DNA from: Betaproteobacteria bacterium
GTDB taxonomy: Bacteria > Pseudomonadota > Gammaproteobacteria > Burkholderiales > Burkholderiaceae_C
Direction of reading: 5' to 3'
DNA: 9,371 nucleotides
Assembly: GCA_009927195.1 (NCBI GenBank)
Contig: RFNL01000425.1
Span: 1-9,371 of the forward strand
Part shown: positions 1-6,414 of the stretch, in pieces
Position numbering within the stretch: the first letter of the stretch is position 1
Layout of the letters: each line of letters opens with the position of its first letter
The notes under the pieces: generated by a model
Seen by the model: only the letters and a program-made list of their open reading frames with translations
Told to the model about the DNA's origin: nothing
The model's database searches: none
Translations under genes and position numbers: made by a program

Positions 1-507
1 GCCGATTTGACCGGCTTGAAGCTGCGCATCGCCCCCATTTACCGCGACTTCTTCCAAAAGCTCGGTGCCAATGTGGTGCAAATTGCACCTGGTGAGGTGT
101 ACACCGCTTTGGAGCGTGGCGTGGTCGATGGGTATGGCTGGCCTTTGCTGGGCATCTTCGATTTGGGTTGGCAGGAGAAAACCAAGTACCGGGTGGAGCC
201 TGGCTTCTACGCCATAGAGTTGGGTGTGATCTTCAGTGCCAACACCTGGCGCAAGCTCAACCCGGCACAACGCGCGTTCTTGGAAAAGCAAGCCGTGTGG
301 TTGGAAAGCCTGAACGTGGAGATGTCGGCCAAAGACGCGCCCGCCGAGATCAAAAAACAGCAAGACGCCGGCCTGCAAGTCATCAAGTTGGATGCAGAGC
401 AATCGCGAATTTTGCAAAAAACCGCTTACGAAGCGGCTTGGGATGCGGTCGTCAAGTCCAGCCCCGCCCATGGGGCCAAGTTGCGCGAAATGCTGGAACC
501 CAAATAA
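1..507 (+). CDS. TRAP transporter substrate-binding protein, DctP family (5'-truncated)
   Basis: Periplasmic solute receptor of a tripartite ATP-independent (TRAP) transporter; it binds an organic acid and delivers it to the membrane permease encoded just downstream. Only the C-terminal 168 residues are in the window. The frame is open from base 1, so the real start and the signal peptide lie upstream; family members are usually about 320-370 residues. Recognisable family signatures are GLKLRIAP at visible residues 5-12, whose arginine aligns with the one that normally pairs with the ligand carboxylate, then EVYTALERGVVDG, then the SANTWRKLNPAQRAFLEKQA helix. The lysine- and alanine-rich tail with a G(L)QVIKL strand is also typical. 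The stop TAA at 505-507 is followed 9 bases later by the small permease gene, the usual P-Q-M order. The ligand cannot be read from sequence; the adjacent dioxygenases suggest an aromatic or indolic acid (inference). Confidence 0.9.
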   Translation, partial: ADLTGLKLRIAPIYRDFFQKLGANVVQIAPGEVYTALERGVVDGYGWPLLGIFDLGWQEKTKYRVEPGFYAIELGVIFSANTWRKLNPAQRAFLEKQAVWLESLNVEMSAKDAPAEIKKQQDAGLQVIKLDAEQSRILQKTAYEAAWDAVVKSSPAHGAKLREMLEPK

Positions 508-511
508 GGGG
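506..511 (+). promoter_or_regulatory. Ribosome binding site of the TRAP small permease
   Basis: AAGGGG lies 5 bases before the ATG at 517 and overlaps the TAA stop of the binding-protein gene. It supports the double ATG at 517/520 as the true start and suggests translational coupling between the two genes. Confidence 0.6.
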
Positions 512-516
512 CTGAG

Positions 517-1047
517 ATGATGAATCGTTGGTCCCATGCCCTGGGTCAGGTCTACGAAGTGTTGGCATGGCTGGCTTGTGCCATGCTGTTCGCCTTGATG
601 TTGGTGATTTGCGCCGATGTGTTTTTGCGCAATGTGCCGCTCATACCTGGCTTGCGTGGCATGCCTGCGACCAACGATTTGTCGGAGGCTTTTTTGTACC
701 TCATCACCTTGTTTGCTGGCCCTTGGCTGTTGCGCTTGGGCCAGCACATCCGTGTGGACATATTGCTGCGCGCCATCCCGGCTATGTGGGCTTGGTACTG
801 CGAATGGGCGGTGGATGTGCTGGGCTTGATCTGCTCCTTGGTGATCGCTTGGTACGGCTTGACCACCACTTGGGACAGCATGCAAACCGGTGAAATGTTC
901 ATCAAAGCCCTGACCACGCCGGTGTGGTGGTGGCTGGCATTTTTGCCACTCACCTTTGGTTTGTTGGCGGTTGAATTCGTGTTTCGGATGCACCGCTTGA
1001 TGCACGGCGAGCGCGCTCCCCGTGAAGAAGCGGTATCGGCTTCCTAA
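517..1047 (+). CDS. TRAP transporter small permease, DctQ family
   Basis: Small integral membrane subunit of the TRAP transporter, which pairs with the large permease for sodium-driven uptake of the solute bound by the periplasmic receptor. It has 176 residues, normal for the family. Four hydrophobic segments are visible at roughly residues 13-35, 54-72, 92-118 and 134-155. Between segments one and two, FLRNVPLIPGLRG and NDLSEAFLYLI match the usual DctQ pattern of an R-N loop followed by an acidic helix start. The HIRVDILL motif after segment two (about residues 76-83) is the family's G-x-HIRVD/HVRVD-type hallmark. The start at 517 is preceded by AAGGGG; the second ATG at 520 would be equally possible. 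The gene sits 9 bases after the receptor and 18 bases before the large permease. Substrate specificity is not visible in this subunit. Confidence 0.9.
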   Translation: MMNRWSHALGQVYEVLAWLACAMLFALMLVICADVFLRNVPLIPGLRGMPATNDLSEAFLYLITLFAGPWLLRLGQHIRVDILLRAIPAMWAWYCEWAVDVLGLICSLVIAWYGLTTTWDSMQTGEMFIKALTTPVWWWLAFLPLTFGLLAVEFVFRMHRLMHGERAPREEAVSAS

Positions 1048-1054
1048 AACCCAC

Positions 1055-1060
1055 TAAGGA
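1055..1060 (+). promoter_or_regulatory. Ribosome binding site of the TRAP large permease
   Basis: TAAGGA, a strong Shine-Dalgarno match, ends 5 bases before the ATG at 1066 and fixes the start of the large permease. Confidence 0.65.
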
Positions 1061-1065
1061 TTCTC

Positions 1066-2379
1066 ATGAGTTGGCAATTGGCGTCGTGGTTGTTGTTGGG
1101 CGGATCCACCGTGCTGCTGTTTTTGGGTTTGCCGGTGGTGTTCTCATTCTTGGTCATCAATGTGCTGGGCGCTTGGATGATTTTGGGCGGTGAAGCGGGC
1201 ATCGCACAAATGGTGCGCAATTGCGTGGGCTCGGTGGCCAGTTTTTCACTCACCCCCATTCCCTTGTTTGTGCTCATGGGCGAGGTGTTGTTCCACACGG
1301 GCTTGGCGGTCAAGGTGATCGATGGCATTGAGCGCTTGATCAAAAACTTGCCCGGCCGATTGGCCGTGGTGGCCATTGTGGCGGGCACGGTCTTCTCAGC
1401 GATTTCAGGGTCAACGATTGCCACCACCGCCATGCTGGGTGGCTTGATGGTGCCCTTGATGCTGCAGCGTGGCTACCACCCGACCATGGCCACCGGGCCG
1501 GTGATGGCCATTGGTGCGGTCGACATGTTGATTCCGCCTTCGGCGCTGACGGTGTTGCTCGGTTCGCTCTCGGGCATTTCGATCAGCAAACTGCTCATTG
1601 GCGGCGTGGTGCCAGGCCTGATTTTGAGCCTGGTGTTCGTGGCCTATATCGTCATTCGGGTCAAAATCCAACCCCATCTGGCCCCCAAGACCGAATTCAC
1701 CGAACACAAGGGCTGGGACATGTTTCAGCCCTTTGTGAAGTACGTGCTGCCCTTGGTGTCGATTTTTGCGGTGGTGGTGGGCGTGATGATTGCAGGCATA
1801 GCCACCCCCACCGAGTCGGCTGCGATTGGGGCCTTCACCACTGTTTTGTTTGCCATGGCCTACCGCGCCTTGAACGTGAAAAACATGTTGGAGAGTTTGC
1901 GCGCCACGGTCACGATTTCGGGCATGATTTTGTTCATCATCATCGGCGCGACCACGTTTGCCCAAATTTTGTCTTTTTCGGGGGTCAGCAACGGCGTGGT
2001 CCAGGTCATCACGGGTGCGAATTTGTCCACCAACGCCATTGTCTTGGGGATGCTGCTGATCCTGATTTTCCTGGGCGTTTTTGTGGACCAGGTCAGCATG
2101 ATGCTCATCACCTTGCCGATCTTTATGCCCATCGTTCAGCAATTGGGCGTGGACCCGGTTTGGTTTGGCATCATGTTCCTGATCTGCATGCAATTGGGTT
2201 TGCTGTTGCCGCCCCACGGCTTGTTGCTGATGACCATGCGTGGCGTGGCCCCCAAAGAGGTCACCATGATGCACATCTTTCAAGCGGTGATGCCTTACCT
2301 GGCATTCAGTTTTGCCGTGTTGGCCTTGGTGTTCATCTGGCCGCCGGTGGCCACTTGGTTGCCCAACCTGTTGGGTTGA
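1066..2379 (+). CDS. TRAP transporter large permease, DctM family
   Basis: Channel-forming membrane subunit of the TRAP transporter, in the ion transporter superfamily. At 437 residues it has the usual family length. It is hydrophobic throughout, with about a dozen predicted membrane segments. Visible family motifs are SGSTIATTAMLGGLMVP with the following RGYHP (about residues 114-138), IPPSALTVLLGSLSGIS (from residue 156), which corresponds to the re-entrant hairpin motif, GGVVPGL, GVFVDQVSM (from residue 337) followed by LPIFMPI, and LLPPHGLLLM (prolines at 382-383), the counterpart of the second hairpin. The PPHG form, in place of the more common PPVG, is a small variation. The ATG at 1066 has TAAGGA 5 bases upstream. 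The TGA stop shares its last base with the ATG of the first dioxygenase alpha gene (TGATG), so transport and catabolism are probably cotranscribed and translationally coupled. Confidence 0.95.
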   Translation: MSWQLASWLLLGGSTVLLFLGLPVVFSFLVINVLGAWMILGGEAGIAQMVRNCVGSVASFSLTPIPLFVLMGEVLFHTGLAVKVIDGIERLIKNLPGRLAVVAIVAGTVFSAISGSTIATTAMLGGLMVPLMLQRGYHPTMATGPVMAIGAVDMLIPPSALTVLLGSLSGISISKLLIGGVVPGLILSLVFVAYIVIRVKIQPHLAPKTEFTEHKGWDMFQPFVKYVLPLVSIFAVVVGVMIAGIATPTESAAIGAFTTVLFAMAYRALNVKNMLESLRATVTISGMILFIIIGATTFAQILSFSGVSNGVVQVITGANLSTNAIVLGMLLILIFLGVFVDQVSMMLITLPIFMPIVQQLGVDPVWFGIMFLICMQLGLLLPPHGLLLMTMRGVAPKEVTMMHIFQAVMPYLAFSFAVLALVFIWPPVATWLPNLLG

Positions 2380-3722
2380 TGCTGCCCTTTGAACCCATGA
2401 GCACTGCGCCGCAACCCATGACCTCTCACCCCTTGGTGCAAGAGCGTTGCGTGCACCGCGATCTGTACACCGACGCCGCTTTGTTTGAGCAAGAGCGGCA
2501 GCGCTTTTTTGCCCGCGCCTGGTTGTTTGCGGGGCATGGCAGCCAAATCCCTGCGCCTGGCGACTACCTCACGCTTGACCTGTCGGGCCAGCCGCTGTTG
2601 TTGGTGCGCAATCTGCTAGGCGATATCCAAGCTTTTTTCAACCGCTGTGCCCACAAGGGTGCCCAGCTCTACACCTTGCCGCACGGCCATGCGGGCAAGA
2701 TGATGCGCTGCCCTTATCACGCTTGGTCTTACCGCTTGGACGGTCGTCCCTTGACCGTGCCACTCAAGGACGGATATGCGGGTACGGGTCTGGACAGCGG
2801 CCCTTCTGGCCAGGGCCTCACCCCTTTGCCTGGTTTGCAGGTTTATCGCGACTTTGTGTTTGTGCGCCTGAGTGCCCAAGGCATGGGCTTTGCTGATTAT
2901 TTCGGCGATGCCCTCAAAGCCATTGACAACATGGTCGAGCGCTCACCGGAGGGTCGCTTGGAAGTGGCCGGTGGTGTCTTGCGCAACACCATTGCTTGCA
3001 ACTGGAAGATGTACCTGGAGAACATCAACGACGCGGTGCATCCAGTGTCGTCCCATGAGTCGGCCAGTGCAGCCGCACGAGAGGTGTGGAAGGGCCAAGG
3101 CAGCGCAGAGCCGATGCCCATGGCCGTTGAGCAAATCCTTCCGTTTGCCAATGGCTATGATTATTTCGATCACATGGGTGCACGCATCCACCCCCAAGGC
3201 CACAGCCTGCTTGGGGTGAACTTCAGCATCCATTCGGCCTATGCCGTGCCCAGCGACTACCAGGCCGCACTGGAAGCCCGTTGGGGGGTTGAGCGAACCC
3301 AGGAAGTGTTGCAACGCTCGCCCCAAAATGCCGTGCTCTATCCCAGCATCGCCTTGAAAGGTTCTCCCTTGTCGATGCGGGTCATCCGACCTTTGGCGGT
3401 TGACCGCACCTTGGTGGAGGCTTGGAGTTTTCGTGCCGTGGGTGCGCCAGACCTGTTGCTCCAACGGGCCATGACCTATAACCGTTTGGTGTTTTCGCCC
3501 ATGTCGGTGGTGGCCCATGATGATGTGCATTTGTTTGAAAGCATTCAACAGGGCTTGCAAGCCATGGGCAACCCATGGGTGAGCCTGCACCGCAATTACC
3601 AAGCCACCGAGAGCGCCCAAACCATCGCCGATACCAACAGCGCGAATGAGTGGTTGATGCGCAATCAGTACCGGGCCTGGGCACGGGCCATGCAGCAGCC
3701 GCTGGCATCGGAGGGCCCATGA
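2379..3722 (+). CDS. Rieske ring-hydroxylating dioxygenase, alpha (large) subunit, copy 1
   Basis: Catalytic subunit of a multicomponent Rieske non-heme iron oxygenase, which uses O2 and two electrons to hydroxylate an aromatic ring. Counting from the ATG at 2379 (447 residues), the Rieske [2Fe-2S] ligands are C90-x-H92 and C111-x2-H114, within NRCAHKG and RCPYHAW. The mononuclear iron site follows in NWKMYLENINDAVHP: D218 is the probable bridging aspartate, H221 and H226 are iron ligands, and an aspartate of the HDD motif (D381/D382) is the likely third ligand (by family analogy). Start choice is uncertain. ATG 2379 overlaps the permease stop (TGATG), while ATGs at 2397 and 2418 are in frame and none has a good ribosome binding site. 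The one at 2418 would give an N-terminus closer to that of copy 2. The beta gene follows with an ATGA overlap. Resemblance to anthranilate- or indoleacetate-type dioxygenases is only suspected; substrate unknown. Confidence 0.93.
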   Translation: MLPFEPMSTAPQPMTSHPLVQERCVHRDLYTDAALFEQERQRFFARAWLFAGHGSQIPAPGDYLTLDLSGQPLLLVRNLLGDIQAFFNRCAHKGAQLYTLPHGHAGKMMRCPYHAWSYRLDGRPLTVPLKDGYAGTGLDSGPSGQGLTPLPGLQVYRDFVFVRLSAQGMGFADYFGDALKAIDNMVERSPEGRLEVAGGVLRNTIACNWKMYLENINDAVHPVSSHESASAAAREVWKGQGSAEPMPMAVEQILPFANGYDYFDHMGARIHPQGHSLLGVNFSIHSAYAVPSDYQAALEARWGVERTQEVLQRSPQNAVLYPSIALKGSPLSMRVIRPLAVDRTLVEAWSFRAVGAPDLLLQRAMTYNRLVFSPMSVVAHDDVHLFESIQQGLQAMGNPWVSLHRNYQATESAQTIADTNSANEWLMRNQYRAWARAMQQPLASEGP

Positions 3723-4198
3723 CCGAGGAACGGGTGCGCAGTGTGCAAGATTTTGTGATTTGGGAGGCGCGCTTGCTCAACCAGGGCCGCTACCAGGAAT
3801 GGCTAGACCTGTATGCCGCCGATGGCCGCTACTGGGTGCCGCTGAACGGCGACTTGCAAAACGAGGCGGATGGGCACAATGCCTTGGCCGACGAAGACCA
3901 CTTGTTGCTGAGCTTGCGGGTCAAGCGCTTGTTGGCGGGGCGCGCCCATTCCCAGCAGCCGCGCAGCCGCAGCACCCATGTGTTGCAACTGCCCCAGGTC
4001 GACCAGGTCGATGAGCATGTCGCCCAGGTCTACACCCCATTCACCTATGTGGAATGCCGTGGCGAACAGCAACTGTGGTTGGCGGGGCATTGGTGCCATC
4101 GATTGTCACGCCAAGCCGACGCATGGCGCATTGCGCTCAAGCGGGTCAATTTGCTTTCTGCGGGCGCAGCCCTTAGCGCCATTCAATTGTTTCCCTGA
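3719..4198 (+). CDS. Ring-hydroxylating dioxygenase, beta (small) subunit, copy 1
   Basis: Small subunit of the alpha3beta3-type Rieske oxygenase encoded immediately upstream. It has the SnoaL/NTF2-like cone fold and is mainly structural. It has 159 residues, typical for the family. Family features are EARLLNQGRYQEWLDLYAADGRYWVP near the N-terminus (about residues 16-41), the LLLSLRVKRL helix, the RSRSTHV strand start (about residues 80-86), and a C-terminal WRIALKRVNLLSAG segment. The ATG at 3719 overlaps the alpha stop as ATGA, a classic coupling arrangement that favours equal production of the two subunits and decides the start. No ferredoxin or reductase gene follows. The next gene lies 50 bases downstream and belongs to another enzyme, so electrons for this oxygenase must come from components encoded elsewhere. 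Confidence 0.92.
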   Translation: MTEERVRSVQDFVIWEARLLNQGRYQEWLDLYAADGRYWVPLNGDLQNEADGHNALADEDHLLLSLRVKRLLAGRAHSQQPRSRSTHVLQLPQVDQVDEHVAQVYTPFTYVECRGEQQLWLAGHWCHRLSRQADAWRIALKRVNLLSAGAALSAIQLFP

Positions 4199-4235
4199 GC
4201 CTCCTATGCAAGCGTCTTTGATCGGCAATTTTTTT

Positions 4236-4239
4236 GGAG
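4236..4239 (+). promoter_or_regulatory. Ribosome binding site of the oxidoreductase large subunit
   Basis: GGAG (preceded by T-rich sequence) lies 9 bases before the ATG at 4249. It marks that ATG as the start rather than the in-frame TTG at 4234. The surrounding 50-base gap (4199-4248) shows no hairpin or convincing promoter by eye. Confidence 0.55.
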
Positions 4240-4248
4240 TACGCCATC

Positions 4249-6414
4249 ATGGCTGAACGTTCATTTGTGCAAGAGGTGCAAAAGCTGCGCTTGGGGGCGG
4301 GCGAGGAGTTTGTCGGCGAGGGCATCCTGGCCGTCACCAAAGCCCTGCTCGAGTCGGGTGTGTCATATGTGGCAGGTTACCAAGGCGCGCCCATTTCGCA
4401 TTTGATGGATGTGCTCGCCGATGCACAAGACATCTTGCAAGAGCACGGTATCCGTTTTGAAAACAGCGCCAGCGAAGCCACCGCAGCAGCCACCTTGGCG
4501 GCATCGGTCAATTACCCCTTGCGCGGAGCGGTCACCTTCAAGGCCACGGTGGGGACCAATGTGGCCTCCGATGCTTTGGCCAACTTGGCCTCGGGTGGCG
4601 TGACCGGCGGCGCTTTGATCGTGGTCGGAGAAGACTACGGCGAAGGCTCATCGATCATGCAAGAGCGCAGCCATGCGTTTGCCATGAAGTCGCAAATTTG
4701 GTTGCTCGACCCCCGGCCCAACCTGCCCAGCATGGTCAAGGCGGTGAAAATGGGTTTTGAGTTGTCAGAGGCCAGCCATACCCCGGTGATGTTGCAGTTG
4801 CGCATCCGCGCTTGCCATGTGCATGGCCGCTTCACCGCCAGTGACAATGTGCGCGCGCCATACGCTTTGCACGAGGCCATGGAACAACCCCGGCGCGATG
4901 TCAGCCGCATTGTGTTGCCGCCAGCGAGTTTTGTGCACGAGCAAGAAAAGCTCACCCAACGCTGGCCAGCCGCTGTTGCATTCATCCAAAAGCACCAGCT
5001 CAACGAGTTCTTTGACGGCGACGCCAATGATGTGGGGATCTTGGTGCAAGGCGGCAACTACAACGCCTTGGTGCGGGTGCTCGAACGCCTGGGCTTGGCC
5101 GATGTGTATGGCCGCAGCCGTGTGCCCATCTACGTCATGAACGTGGCTTATCCGGTGGTGGATGCGGAGGTTTTGCGGTTTTGCCAAGGCAAGCGAGCGG
5201 TCTTGCTGGTCGAAGAAGGCCAGCCCAATTTTGTTGAGCAAAACGTGGCCACCGTGTTGCGCCAAGCCGGTTGCACCACCGCACTGCATGGCAAAGATTT
5301 ATTGCCACCAGCGGGTGAGTACACCTTGCACGAGGTGCTCAAAGGGGTGCGCGCCTTTGCCCAGCGCTACGACCTGCTGCCTGCAACGGCCACAGCGGCA
5401 GTTGCGCCAACTGCACCACCCATCCCCAAAACGCACAAGGTGTTCGCGCTCAAGCCCTTGCCAGAGGTGGTGCAGCCCCGGCCCCCGGGTTTTTGCACCG
5501 GTTGCCCAGAGCGCCCCATCTTTGCTGCGATGAAGCTGGTGGAAAAAGAATTAGGCACCCACCATGTCAGCGCAGACATTGGCTGTCATTTGTTTTCCAT
5601 CTTGCCGCCTTTTCACATTGGCAACACCACCATGGGCTATGGCTTGGGCACCGCAGGCGCATCGGCCATGAATGTGCCTGCGGGCAAAAAGGCCATTTCC
5701 ATCATGGGCGATGGAGGCTTTTGGCACAACGGCCTGACCAGCGGCATTGCCAATGCGGTGTTTAACCGCAGCGACAACCTGACCATCGTGGTGGACAACA
5801 GTTACACCTCGGCCACGGGCGGCCAAGATGTGCTGTCGTCCAAAGCCCTCAATCCCGCCCGCAGCACCGGCCACCTGATTGAAAAAGCCGTGCGAGGTGT
5901 GGGCGTGCAATGGGTGCGTACTTTCAAGCGCACTTATGACGTGGCCGGTTTGCGCGACGCCTTGAAAGAGGCATTGACCAGCCAGCAACCCGGCCCCAAG
6001 GTGTTGGTGGCCCAGTCTGAATGCATGCTCAACCGTCAGCGGCGCGAAAAACCGCAGGTGCGTGCCCAACTGGCGGCCGGTCAGCGGGTGGTGCGTGAGC
6101 GCTTTGGGGTGGATTCAGACACCTGTACCGGCGACCATTCCTGCATCCGCATCTCGGGTTGCCCTTCGCTGTCCATTCAGACCAACCCCGATCCTTTGCG
6201 CACCGATCCCGTGGCCACCGTGCTCGACAGTTGTGTTGGCTGCGGCATGTGTGGTGAGGTGTCGCACGCGGCTGTGTTGTGCCCATCTTTTTACAAAGCC
6301 CAGATCGTCAGCCACCCGTCGGCTTGGGAAAGGTGGTGGGACGGCCTGCGCAGCCGTCTGGTGGGTGCGTTGCAACGCCGGCGTGCCCAACGCTTGGCCC
6401 AGTGGGCATTTTGA
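4249..6414 (+). CDS. Indolepyruvate ferredoxin oxidoreductase-like, thiamine diphosphate/iron-sulfur (alpha) subunit
   Basis: Large subunit of a 2-oxoacid:acceptor oxidoreductase of the indolepyruvate/arylpyruvate type, which oxidatively decarboxylates an aryl 2-oxoacid with CoA to an acyl-CoA, CO2 and reduced acceptor. It has 721 residues from the ATG at 4249. The N-terminal pyrimidine-binding domain carries GYQGAPISHLMD (residues 43-54) and FENSASEATAAA. An Ala/Pro-rich linker at about 380-400 leads to the thiamine diphosphate domain, with FCTGCPERP (415-423), ADIGCH, and GDG at 487-489 followed 26 residues later by DN (516-517). The C-terminus has cysteines 626, 632 and 638 (C-x5-C-x5-CP) and a clear ferredoxin-like set at 662, 665, 668 and 678 (CVGCGMC...CP). 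It ends in a Trp- and Arg-rich tail of about 30 residues. The stop overlaps the next start as TGATG. The substrate is inferred from family only; phenylpyruvate, indolepyruvate or an arylglyoxylate are all possible. Confidence 0.9.
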   Translation: MAERSFVQEVQKLRLGAGEEFVGEGILAVTKALLESGVSYVAGYQGAPISHLMDVLADAQDILQEHGIRFENSASEATAAATLAASVNYPLRGAVTFKATVGTNVASDALANLASGGVTGGALIVVGEDYGEGSSIMQERSHAFAMKSQIWLLDPRPNLPSMVKAVKMGFELSEASHTPVMLQLRIRACHVHGRFTASDNVRAPYALHEAMEQPRRDVSRIVLPPASFVHEQEKLTQRWPAAVAFIQKHQLNEFFDGDANDVGILVQGGNYNALVRVLERLGLADVYGRSRVPIYVMNVAYPVVDAEVLRFCQGKRAVLLVEEGQPNFVEQNVATVLRQAGCTTALHGKDLLPPAGEYTLHEVLKGVRAFAQRYDLLPATATAAVAPTAPPIPKTHKVFALKPLPEVVQPRPPGFCTGCPERPIFAAMKLVEKELGTHHVSADIGCHLFSILPPFHIGNTTMGYGLGTAGASAMNVPAGKKAISIMGDGGFWHNGLTSGIANAVFNRSDNLTIVVDNSYTSATGGQDVLSSKALNPARSTGHLIEKAVRGVGVQWVRTFKRTYDVAGLRDALKEALTSQQPGPKVLVAQSECMLNRQRREKPQVRAQLAAGQRVVRERFGVDSDTCTGDHSCIRISGCPSLSIQTNPDPLRTDPVATVLDSCVGCGMCGEVSHAAVLCPSFYKAQIVSHPSAWERWWDGLRSRLVGALQRRRAQRLAQWAF

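Noticed and set aside
1411..2283. Long minus-strand open frame of 290 codons opposite the large permease.
   Set aside because: Its product is rich in His, Gln, Asn and Gly without any family motif, as expected from the complement of a hydrophobic-protein gene. The plus strand is clearly DctM.
4228..4236. T-run in the 50-base gap, considered as a terminator between the first dioxygenase and the oxidoreductase.
   Set aside because: No GC-rich inverted repeat precedes it, and it leads directly into GGAG, so it is only the 5' side of a ribosome binding site.
4207..4257. Short open frame of 16 codons (MQASLIGNFFGVRHHG) in the gap before the oxidoreductase, overlapping its start codon.
   Set aside because: It has no ribosome binding site of its own, no attenuator-like hairpin or regulatory codon run, and is short enough to occur by chance. 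The overlap is explained by the real start at 4249.
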